A DNA stretch of 8,485 nucleotides from Candidatus Poribacteria bacterium (lineage in GTDB: Bacteria; Poribacteria; WGA-4E; PCPOR2b): contig JAPUIP010000228.1 of assembly GCA_027296925.1 (NCBI GenBank), forward strand, positions 1-8,485, in the 5' to 3' direction. The position numbers and the translations under genes were made by a program. Of the stretch, positions 1 to 7,000 are shown piece after piece (position 1 is the stretch's first letter; every line of letters starts with the position of its first letter). The notes below the pieces were generated by a model. It searched no databases. It saw nothing but the letters and a program-made list of their open reading frames with translations, and was not told where the DNA came from.

Positions 1-220
1 TCAGTAGAAAAGGCAATGGATCACTGGTATAAGGCGATGTTACCAACTGCACCCCAACTGAATCAGATTTCCCTTCAATAACGGCTACGATATCCTCCAA
101 TATAACTGAGGTACTTGCATATGCGAGAGAAGCTGATTGAAATAACAGCCACACAATCCCTAGAATGGGGAGAAAAATACGAGAGGTAACAAAGGAAAGC
201 TGCATCCTTAACAGAGTCAT
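1..220 (-). CDS. Secreted or envelope protein, 5' part only (runs off left edge)
   Basis: Partial gene; only the first 73 codons are in the window and they stay open to the edge. The ATG at 220 is preceded by AAGGAGGA at a good distance, an almost perfect Shine-Dalgarno, which fixes the start over the in-frame ATG at codon 6. The N-terminus is a classical signal peptide: residues 1-14 carry Arg at 5 and 14, residues 15-28 are hydrophobic (IFLPILGIVWLLF), and an A-x-A site (LAYA, residues 32-35) suggests cleavage before Ser36. The mature part begins STSVILEDIVAVIEGKSDS. I do not recognise the family from these 38 residues. The gene follows the 324-881 membrane protein by 103 bases on the same strand, so a shared transcript is plausible. 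Export is well supported; function is unknown. Confidence 0.72.
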   Translation of the reverse strand, partial: MTLLRMQLSFVTSRIFLPILGIVWLLFQSASLAYASTSVILEDIVAVIEGKSDSVGVQLVTSPYTSDPLPFLL

Positions 221-264
221 TTTATTTCCTCCTTGTTAAGAGTAAAGCGAAGAGGCAAATCACT

Positions 265-296
265 CTTGGGGATTAGTTGAAAACTCAAGCCCCAAG
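265..296. other. Inverted repeat between the two minus-strand genes
   Basis: CTTGGGG at 265-271 is the exact reverse complement of CCCCAAG at 290-296, with an 18-base loop. It lies 28 bases past the stop of the 324-881 gene and about 45 bases before the ATG at 220. No T-run follows on the minus strand, so it is not a standard intrinsic terminator. It could be an mRNA hairpin or chance. The CACTCTTGGGG block at 261-271 recurs at 3770-3780 in the repeat region, so it may be a repeat remnant. Confidence 0.3.
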
Positions 297-323
297 TAAT
301 CAGCCTTAGTTAGTGTTAGGGTA

Positions 324-881
324 TTACGGATCCTCATCTAATAGTATACCTGTTCTTTGAAGCATTTCCCCAACTTTTGTATCAGGTGAAGTTGCATCAG
401 GTACAAGACGTTCATATTCCGCCACGAATTCCTGGACCTTCTGTTTACTTTCTTCCATCCCCTTGGCATAGATATCTCCATTCCGAATTGCTTCAGGCCC
501 ACCCTTATCTCTAAGGAAAGTCTTTAAGCCCCCATACTGGACCACGTATCGCACGATTTCTTTTTCAAGGTATCGAACCCGTTCTTGTTGGCTAGGCGTT
601 AAAGCAATCTCCTCTGTCTCCTCAACAACCTCCTCCATTTGCTCCGATGCGGGCATTGGTACTTCAGAAACAATCGCTTCTTTCTCGATTGTTTTCTGTT
701 GGGGAAAAGGTTGTACACGGTCGGACCTTGGTGTCAATATCGGTTGAGGCGAAGGCTCGGACACGGATATATCTTCACGCTGACGCCCCATAAATATCAG
801 ATAATATATAGATACCACAATGAGGAGTCCACCCACCCCAAACATTGAAAAGATTAGAGTCTTGTAAATTCCTTCTTTCAC
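324..881 (-). CDS. Small single-pass membrane protein with Pro/Glu-rich linker and helical C-terminal domain
   Basis: A 185-aa protein that starts at a GTG (881) with a modest GAAGGG motif just upstream; the next in-frame start (Met13) would cut into the membrane helix, so the GTG is preferred. Residues 8-31 form one hydrophobic segment (TLIFSMFGVGGLLIVVSIYY...). Residues 40-80 are Pro/Ser-rich and 82-92 are very acidic (EEVVEETEE). Residues 95-162 look helical with heptad-like charge patterning and include YLEKEIVRYVVQYGGLKTFL. There is no signal-peptidase site, so it is probably an anchored protein with a flexible stalk and a soluble domain; which side of the membrane is unclear. I do not recognise the family. 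It has a strong promoter at 958-986 and is probably first in a minus-strand operon with the secreted protein at 220. Confidence 0.7.
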   Translation of the reverse strand: MKEGIYKTLIFSMFGVGGLLIVVSIYYLIFMGRQREDISVSEPSPQPILTPRSDRVQPFPQQKTIEKEAIVSEVPMPASEQMEEVVEETEEIALTPSQQERVRYLEKEIVRYVVQYGGLKTFLRDKGGPEAIRNGDIYAKGMEESKQKVQEFVAEYERLVPDATSPDTKVGEMLQRTGILLDEDP

Positions 882-957
882 TTTCCCTTCGCCGATAATG
901 GATAACCAGATTTGGTGGTACTTCGTTTGGGACGTCTTTCAGATACTATATTTTACC

Positions 958-986
958 ATTTTATCACACACCAGAAAATCTGTCAA
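958..986 (-). promoter_or_regulatory. Sigma-70 promoter for the minus-strand membrane-protein operon
   Basis: Read on the minus strand: a perfect TTGACA (-35, bases 981-986), exactly 17 bases of spacer, then TAAAAT (-10, bases 958-963). The spacer ends TGA, giving an extended TGn -10. Transcription should start near base 951, leaving a leader of about 70 bases before the GTG at 881. This is close to consensus and well placed. Not tested experimentally. Confidence 0.75.
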
Positions 987-1024
987 TAAATTTCCGCATC
1001 ATTTTGGGAGACGCTGGGAATTTC

Positions 1025-1040
1025 TGAAAGGCTTCTTTCA
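1025..1040. promoter_or_regulatory. 16-bp inverted repeat next to the rightward promoter, possible operator
   Basis: TGAAAG (1025-1030), four bases GCTT, then CTTTCA (1035-1040): two perfect 6-bp half-sites ending two bases before the -35 of the promoter for the VWA gene. The place and symmetry suit a dimeric regulator of one or both divergent promoters. No regulator gene is in the window, and a 6-bp inverted repeat can arise by chance. Confidence 0.3.
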
Positions 1041-1042
1041 AC

Positions 1043-1072
1043 TTGACACGAGAATAGGCCGTATGGTAAATT
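1043..1072 (+). promoter_or_regulatory. Sigma-70 promoter for the VWA gene
   Basis: Perfect TTGACA (-35) at 1043-1048, an 18-base spacer, then TAAATT (-10, four of six consensus bases) at 1067-1072, preceded by TGG, which makes an extended TGn -10. The start point would be near 1079, giving a leader of about 39 bases before the ATG at 1118. It faces away from the minus-strand promoter at 958-986; the two -35 boxes are 56 bases apart, so the transcripts do not overlap. Confidence 0.62.
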
Positions 1073-1117
1073 TGCGAGCAAGAACGTTACATCGAGCCCC
1101 CAAAAGGTTGCGAGTGC

Positions 1118-2203
1118 ATGAAACAACGACTGCCGAGATATAAAAAGTTACCGAACGCCTTCCTGCTTTCGATCATACTTCACGCTGTCTTAATGGCAAT
1201 ATGGGGTGCTTTTCAAATTCAGTCGCAGCGGGTAAAAGAAGAGCTATACATTCAGGTTGAAATCGCTTCGTCGCCCCGAAAGCCGGCCCCAAGGATATTG
1301 AAGCGACCGCTACACCTCTCGCCCGTTTCCAATTTATTGTCTCCGAAGTCCCAGCAAGTCATGGCAGAAAACCCCGAGCTTCGCCTGAATTTACCGCAGA
1401 TCTCTTCGGTGCCGAAACTCGACCTTACCGTCGAACAACCGCTCTCAATGTTGACTGAAGACAGTATCCCACTTTCGGCCGGTTCTGATTCCGTTGGTGA
1501 AATTTCCATGCTCCCGTCGAATTCGCAATTCTCCCGTGGCAAGGTGGAAACCGGCAACGGTTTCTCCATTGGCAACCGGAGTGTACGGACACCGCAATCG
1601 CTTGGGCTGGAACTCCAGACTAGCCCCCCCGAAATTACAAGCTTAACGCAACCAGACGTGGCACTGCTCAAGATCGCCCGAAACCTTCTATTGACACGAA
1701 CACGTGATGCGATCGACATTGTCTTTATTATCGATGCAAGCAAAAGTATGCGAAATGACATTGACGCGGTACGCAAGCATCTGACTCAGATGACCGATCT
1801 GCTCAAAGTAAAAGGACTGGACTTCACCGTCGGGGTCGTTACATTTCGGGATGGAACGACTTTCCCTTTGTTAGGCTGGGATTTTCAAGTGACTCCCCAA
1901 ACAACTTCTATTCAGCAGATCAAAGAGACTCTCAATAACATAAGTTGCCGAGGCGGGGAAAAGGCGTCGAACGCACTCGTCCGAGCAGCAGATAAAGTGA
2001 AATTTCGGGGTAACGCAGAGCGGCGTTTCATTTTGGTGACAGATGAGTATGTCAGCGGATCATATTCGACCAAGCAAGTTGTGACCAAGATGAAATCAGC
2101 GAAAATCAGCGTTGATGTCATCGGGCGTGCTGAACGTTTTCAAGAGGTGTTGGCGGAAGCGACGGGAGGAATTTGGCTACCGATTTCGAGCTTGAAGGAA
2201 TAG
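1118..2203 (+). CDS. Membrane-anchored von Willebrand factor A (VWA) domain protein with TonB-like N-terminal helix
   Basis: A 361-aa protein. Residues 14-33 form a membrane helix (AFLLSIILHAVLMAIWGAF) after a basic N-terminus, so it is an inner-membrane protein with the rest outside the cytoplasm. Ser18 and His22 make the Ser-x3-His pattern known in TonB, where these residues couple to ExbB/ExbD. Residues 40-190 are a low-complexity Pro/Ser-rich linker. The VWA domain spans about 198-357. The MIDAS motif D-x-S-x-S is at D206, S208, S210 (IDASKS), and the second acidic site is D309 in LVTDE. The loop that usually gives the MIDAS threonine reads CRGGEKASNAL (277-287), like the GG-x-E-A form of related bacterial VWA proteins, so metal binding is likely. 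The start ATG has a weak AAAAGG ten bases upstream but a good promoter. The alcohol dehydrogenase gene follows after 74 bases. Probable role: divalent-cation-dependent protein binding at the envelope; partner unknown. Confidence 0.85.
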   Translation: MKQRLPRYKKLPNAFLLSIILHAVLMAIWGAFQIQSQRVKEELYIQVEIASSPRKPAPRILKRPLHLSPVSNLLSPKSQQVMAENPELRLNLPQISSVPKLDLTVEQPLSMLTEDSIPLSAGSDSVGEISMLPSNSQFSRGKVETGNGFSIGNRSVRTPQSLGLELQTSPPEITSLTQPDVALLKIARNLLLTRTRDAIDIVFIIDASKSMRNDIDAVRKHLTQMTDLLKVKGLDFTVGVVTFRDGTTFPLLGWDFQVTPQTTSIQQIKETLNNISCRGGEKASNALVRAADKVKFRGNAERRFILVTDEYVSGSYSTKQVVTKMKSAKISVDVIGRAERFQEVLAEATGGIWLPISSLKE

Positions 2204-2263
2204 ATTTATTGCATAAGGAAGAGGCGCTTTCACGTTGTGTGCGGGTTGCAAGCGGTAATAATT

Positions 2264-2270
2264 TAAGGAG
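2264..2270 (+). promoter_or_regulatory. Ribosome binding site that sets the alcohol dehydrogenase start
   Basis: TAAGGAG sits seven bases before the ATG at 2278. The reading frame is open upstream to an ATG at 2173, but that ATG lies inside the VWA gene, has no comparable SD, and would add 35 residues with no counterpart in this enzyme family. The internal ATG is therefore the real start. Confidence 0.8.
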
Positions 2271-2277
2271 AAACGAG

Positions 2278-3462
2278 ATGGCACAACAGCCAATGATGAC
2301 TTATTTTTTACCTCCATCGATCCAGTTTGGTGCGGGGGCAATCCGAAACTTAGGGGAGCATGTTGTCGCCTTCAAGGGGCAAAAGCCGTTTGTTGTTACC
2401 GATGAAGGGGTCACAAAAGCCGGGATTTTATCAAAAGCGATTGAGCCGTTAGCGGCGGCTCAGATCGAGTACGCGGTCTTCGACGCCATCCAGCCGAATC
2501 CAATAGATCTCAGTGTCCTCAAAGGCGTGGATGCCTATCGTGCGGAGGGCTGCGATCTGGTAATTGCTGTTGGCGGCGGCAGTGTCATGGATGCAGCGAA
2601 GGCGATTCGCATTCTGACCACCCATGAACCGCCGTTGGAGCCTTACTACGTTGATGTGGGGGGCGTGGATCGGATCACCGGCAATCTTCCGGCGCTGATC
2701 TGTGTGCCGACGACGGCTGGAACGGGCAGCGAGGTATCACAAGGCGCGGTGATCACCGACACGTCGGGGCGCACAACGGAAGGTCCGCGGAAACGGGCGA
2801 TTGTTACGCCGTACAATATGTCTTCCCTCTCGTTACTGGATGCGGAATTGACGGTGGGTATGCCGCCTGGCTTGACAGCGGCGACGGGCATGGATGCCGT
2901 GACGCACGGCATTGAGGCTTACGTGGCAACGCGGTATCACCCCATCGCGGAGGGCGTTGCACTGCAGGCTTTGAAAATCCTCGGTAAAAACATCCGCCAG
3001 GTCTACCACCACGGTGACGATATCGAAGCGCGGGCCGAGATGCTGATTGCTTCATCGATGGCGGCGTTTTCGTTCCAAAAGGGACTCGGCGCTGTCCATT
3101 CCCTGGCTCATCAACTTTCGCCGGAAGCGAATATCCCCCACGGTATTGCGAACGCGATCTTGCTCCCGCATGTGATGACGTTTAATTTGCCCCACGCCGT
3201 TGACGGTTACGCGGACATCGCTGCCGCCCTGGGAGTTGATACATCCGGCATGTCAAAGAAAGAGGCTGCCCATGCCGCAATCGATGAGGTCAATTCGCTG
3301 AACAAGGAACTCGGCATGCCAGCGGGGTTGGGGGCGGCGGGCTTGAAACGTGAGCGTATCCCAAAAATTGCAAAAGACGCCATGCTCGATCACTGTTACA
3401 AATTTAACCCACGTCCGTGCACCGAAGCGGATATGCGCCGGCTGTATGAGGCGGCGTTCTAG
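2278..3462 (+). CDS. Iron-containing (group III) alcohol dehydrogenase
   Basis: A 394-aa cytoplasmic NAD(P)-dependent oxidoreductase, of usual length for this family. It begins MAQQPMMTYFLPPSIQFGAG, the typical first beta-strand and Gly turn. The nucleotide-binding motif GGGSVMDAAKAI is at residues 99-110, and PTTAGTGSEVS at 144-154 is the conserved family signature. By analogy with E. coli FucO (D196, H200, H263, H277) the metal ligands are D206, H210, H274 and H288; the H274 to H288 spacing of 14 matches FucO exactly. H278 matches the nearby conserved His267. The segment after H278 reads QLSPEANIPHG rather than the commoner PLGALY-type, which is a known variant in subfamilies of unassigned substrate. 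All ligands are present, so it should be active; the substrate (an alcohol/aldehyde or hydroxy acid) cannot be read from sequence. It lies 74 bases after the VWA gene, probably on the same transcript; no convincing promoter of its own was found. Confidence 0.95.
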   Translation: MAQQPMMTYFLPPSIQFGAGAIRNLGEHVVAFKGQKPFVVTDEGVTKAGILSKAIEPLAAAQIEYAVFDAIQPNPIDLSVLKGVDAYRAEGCDLVIAVGGGSVMDAAKAIRILTTHEPPLEPYYVDVGGVDRITGNLPALICVPTTAGTGSEVSQGAVITDTSGRTTEGPRKRAIVTPYNMSSLSLLDAELTVGMPPGLTAATGMDAVTHGIEAYVATRYHPIAEGVALQALKILGKNIRQVYHHGDDIEARAEMLIASSMAAFSFQKGLGAVHSLAHQLSPEANIPHGIANAILLPHVMTFNLPHAVDGYADIAAALGVDTSGMSKKEAAHAAIDEVNSLNKELGMPAGLGAAGLKRERIPKIAKDAMLDHCYKFNPRPCTEADMRRLYEAAF

Positions 3463-3550
3463 AAATAGATTCACGGGTGAACCACGGTTTGCTGATGGAC
3501 GTCTTTTACTGATTTAGGGTTGTGATTTCCCATAAGCGGGTCTATGTGTT
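3463..3550. other. Non-coding stretch after the alcohol dehydrogenase, no clear terminator
   Basis: Eight bases after the stop there is a small perfect inverted repeat, TTCAC GG GTGAA (3470-3481), with no following T-run, so it is at best a weak terminator. Nothing else recognisable lies before the repeat element that starts at 3551. Confidence 0.35.
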
Positions 3551-3925
3551 GGGAGGGTGAGGCTCCCCGATGAATCGGGACTAATACCATTTATAGTTTT
3601 CACTGCGGCCATTTCGTCAGGAACAAAAAACCACAGAACCGCCGATAAAATCCCCCCGACCCCCTTTACGAAAGGGGGAGAGAACTTCCCCCTTTTCCAA
3701 GGTTTCTCCCCCTTACAAAGGGGGAAGCTTGCCCTCGGCTGAGAGGGTCAGAGGGGGTTGAGTGCGAAGCACTCTTGGGGGATTGAGGGGGATTTGAGAA
3801 TGGGCTCATCTGAAACTCAAAACGGTATAAGAAGACTCCGCGAAATCCCGCGTAGCGGGGCTGTGCTCGTCGGAGCATCGGACCGAACCCAGATGGCATC
3901 GGCTTGGCGGGAGCCTCGGCCTCCC
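3551..3925. repeat. Nested inverted-repeat element (MITE/REP-like), no coding capacity
   Basis: Two pairs of inverted repeats nest inside each other. The outer pair is GGGAGGGTGAGGCTCCC (3551-3567) facing GGGAGCCTCGGCCTCCC (3909-3925); in the same orientation they match at 15 of 17 bases, and each is itself partly palindromic. The inner pair is TAATACCATTTATAGTTTT (3582-3600) facing, on the other strand, a related sequence at 3812-3830 (CTTATACC...). Other hairpins are CCCGAT GA ATCGGG (3566-3579) and CCCGC GTA GCGGG (3847-3859), the latter enclosed by CTCCG (3836-3840) and CGGAG (3871-3875). The short open frames here have no SD, overlap on both strands and encode repeat-derived, biased peptides. 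No transposase is present, so movement would need one elsewhere. Whether this is one element or several repeats landed together cannot be decided from one copy. Confidence 0.6.
3649..3798. repeat. GC-rich core of clustered CCCCC/GGGGG hairpins
   Basis: The core holds several perfect stems: CCCCCTTT ACG AAAGGGGG (3660-3678, 8 bp), TCCCCCTT ACA AAGGGGGA (3707-3725, 8 bp), CCCTC (3732-3736) with GAGGG (3743-3747), and GAGTGC GAA GCACTC (3760-3774, 6 bp). The whole block also begins AAATCCCCCCGACCCCC and ends with GGGGGATTGAGGGGGATTT, so its two ends are roughly reverse complements. This is typical of short dispersed repeats in some uncultured bacterial phyla and in cyanobacteria. If transcribed it would fold strongly in either direction and might limit read-through between the converging dehydrogenase and giant-protein genes. 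Confidence 0.65.
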
Positions 3926-4017
3926 ACGTCCACTATGTATATTGGACTTTAGATAAGTTTGAATTAGAGAGCAGCTTTTGGCTGATTCTGGGGTTCAAAG
4001 CGCCTCGGTCGCACCAT
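3926..4017. other. Region just past the stop of the giant secreted protein, no clear terminator
   Basis: On the minus strand the only small stem is CAGC CAAAA GCTG, 4 bp, with no T-run, too weak to call a terminator. Transcription from the large gene may instead end in the strong hairpins further on at 3649-3798. Confidence 0.3.
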
Positions 4018-7000
4018 TTATTTCAAAACCACCAGCGGCCTCACTTCGGTGAAAGCACCGGCGCGAAAACGATAGAAATAGAGTCCACTCGAAACCAGTT
4101 CTCCCGCCTCCGACCTGCCGTCCCAATATGCCGCGTGCACCCCATCCATGTAATATCCCGCCGGTTGGCGCCCCAGGTTTAACTGGCGTACCAAAGTGCC
4201 GCGTGTGTCGTAAATGTCGATTGCCACCGTCGCGTCGGCTGATAGCTGATACGGCATCCACGTTTCAGGATTAAATGGATTCGGGTAGTTGGGGAACAAT
4301 CGAGTTTCCGTCACAGCGGGCGTGACTTGAGATAACCACGCGCGCAGGAAATCCCGCGTGATGATGGCCCCGTGTGGCGGATTCGGCATCGCCTCTAATA
4401 CAGTGAGCGCTTGCAGGATCTGTTCATAAGAAGCGCCTTGAAGAGACAACTTGAGCTTTTCACGAGGAGAACGCACGCCAATGGACGGCGCACCGGAGAC
4501 CGTGCTTTCTCCAAAGCGCGATCCGACGAGAATGAGGTCTAACACATCCACCCTTCCATCGCCATTGACATCGCCATTCAAATTGTCGCCACGCTGTCCA
4601 AATTGTGAAGCGACGGTGACCAGATCCAACACATCCACCCTTCCATCGCCGTTGACATCGACCGTTCCACCAGTCGGCTGTTCTCCCGGAACGGTGATCG
4701 TCGTTTGCACCGGCTCGGCACTGCCGTCCGGATTCACCGCATTGACAATGACCGTGTAGTCGCCGGGAATCGTGAAACTCGCGTAGGCCGCCCCGTATTT
4801 GCCCTCACTGACCAACGCGAGATCGAACTCGTCAAAGGCAAGCGCCTCCCAGTCGTCAATCCGCTGCGTCGGGTCAAAGTCGGGTGGAATGACCGTCGCA
4901 AAAACACGAGTAATTCCCACACCGAGCAACTCCGTTTCAATCCGCAGTGAGGAGATGCCTTCAGCGAGCGTTTGGGATTCCGTCAGATCAATGAACTCCG
5001 GCGGATCGGCGAGACTCACGATATCTGCGGGCAGGTAGCGATTGGCAACCGCCGCGAAGTCTTGCGCTTCGTTCACAAGTCCGTTCCCATCCGCATCCAT
5101 CTGCGGGAATTGATCTCGATGTAGCGGCGTCCGCCGCATGAATTCTTCCGCCGCCCGAAATGCCTCTGCAACCGGTTTGTTAGCATCGATCTGATCAAAG
5201 AAGGTTTTGGAGAAGGAGGAATGGTTACGCAAGATCTTCGCTTGCTTGTCCCCGCGTGCACTGACAATGATCGTGCGGTTCGGACCGACTAACGGCGTGG
5301 GTGCTCCGCTCGGCTGGTTGATGAAGTTGCCGCTGTGACAGGCTTCGATGATGATGGTCACCGGTGTGCCTTCGGGCAGGGAATCGAGCCATTCGTCCAA
5401 AATGTCCGGCGAGAGGAAGGTTTCCGAATTCCCACGTTTCTCCAGCAGAAACTGATCCTCCAGGTTATGCGAGAGTAGGTAGAGTAGAAGCGGTACCTGT
5501 GGATTGACCTGCGATTGCGCCCAATTGGTAATGGCAAAGTCCAGCGTTGTCAGCGAGGTGACATTATCCGCGCCTTCGGTCTCGTTGGGGTCTGGAGAGA
5601 GGAACTGAATATCATCCTGATCATTGAACTGTCGCTTGATCAAGACGTTGTGGACATACGCCGCAAGACCGTTGAAACGCATCCAGGCCGGATTGTCCTG
5701 CCGGTTGCCGCCGCCGAGGACAATAATCGCTTTCCCAATTTCCTGACTGACGGAGATCACGAATGTCTCCATCGCGCTTTCATACGCTTCGTTGCCCGCC
5801 CATGTTGCCGTAATCCGCCACTCTCCTGGGAGGGTCAGTTTCAGTGTATGGCGGAAGATGCCCAGCGACTCGGTGGTGATGTCGGTCAACGTCGAGGCTG
5901 CGCCGTCGGGGCGTAAAATTCTCAGCGTCAGTCGTTCCCCTTGAAGGGGTGCCGCCTGTGGTTGCTCTCCCAACTGGAGTCGTCCGATGACTTCACGCTC
6001 CATGCCTAACGCCCCGATCGTACCGCCGTCGAAAACGATTGAGGCGATTCCCTTCGTCACCGAGAAAGATCTCTCACGTTCGGAGGCTTTCAGCAGATCA
6101 TTACCATTAAACCGGACTTCGACATCCCACTCGCCCACTTCATCCGGCGAAAACGGCGTTGGCAACTTGTAGCTTCCCTCCAGGCCGGTCACGGTTTCAA
6201 ACGGGTGTGTCCTTCCACTTGGGCCGGTGAAGATAATCTGGATGGGGATTCCACTCAGCTCTACCGGAGTATCCTCCAGGGGAACAAGTTCGCCTAGCAG
6301 ATTGAGCATGCCCATCAGGCTGACTGTTGCCGGTTGCACGTTCAGCGTGACTCGCGTTGAGATCTGCTCAACGGCTTCAACTTTCAACCGCAATGTCAGT
6401 CGCTGGGAGACTCCACCCTCAGATAAGGCGAGAACTGTAAATGGATAGTCGCCGGCGGGAATGTCGGGCAGGAGGGTCAGCGTCACATCCGCAATATCAA
6501 TCGGTTCTGTCTCGGACAGCGTGATTGTCTTGGGGTCAATATCAGCGGTTGTGCTCGGAGGTAATTCGCTTGCGAAGAGCTCGATGGTGTCGGAAAACCC
6601 ATTTTCTCCGTCCAGTCGGATCCGGTAGCGGGCGGTCTGATCGCCGCGATCGACTGTCACTTCAACGTCGCGGGCAGTGAGCTCGAATGTGGCGGTTTGG
6701 CTCGGTGGCTCATCCGGGGCGCTCAGGGTTAAAGCCGCCTCCCCGGTTTTTCCGTTTGGCGCCGCGGCGTGAATTTCGACATCTCCGACGATCGCGCCGG
6801 CCGTATAGCTCGCGCTGTAGACGCCGCCTCCAACTTCTGTTGCTGTCGCGTCAATCCCTCCCTCCGTTGCGGTCAGGGTGATGGTTTGACCAATAGCCGG
6901 ATTGTCAAACTCGTCAGTTACGGTGATGGTGACTGTCGCTGTTTCCGCGCTTCCGGCGGTCAACTGGTCGGGAGCAACCTCGACCCGGATGTTTTCCGGA

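Noticed and set aside
898..1143. 81-codon plus-strand open frame across the intergenic region
   Set aside because: It lies over both divergent promoters, has no SD and overlaps the start of the VWA gene in another frame.
1252..1776. 174-codon minus-strand open frame within the VWA gene
   Set aside because: Antisense shadow; the plus-strand frame has the membrane helix and the start of the VWA domain.
2173..2277. In-frame 35-codon upstream extension of the alcohol dehydrogenase
   Set aside because: It starts inside the VWA gene, has no SD, and adds residues absent from the family; the ATG at 2278 has a strong SD and a typical N-terminus.
2204..2277. Separate promoter for the alcohol dehydrogenase (TTGTGT with ATAATT 17 bases on)
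   Set aside because: The -35 is poor and transcription would start within the SD, leaving no usable leader.
3649..3798. CRISPR array
   Set aside because: The repeats are hairpin units of unequal spacing and differing sequence, without regular spacers.
3557..4182. Several short open frames on both strands in the repeat region (such as 3557-3742, 3666-3899, 3758-3952, 3904-4182)
   Set aside because: They are made of hairpin repeat sequence or run into the tail of the giant gene, have no SD and give biased, unlikely peptides.
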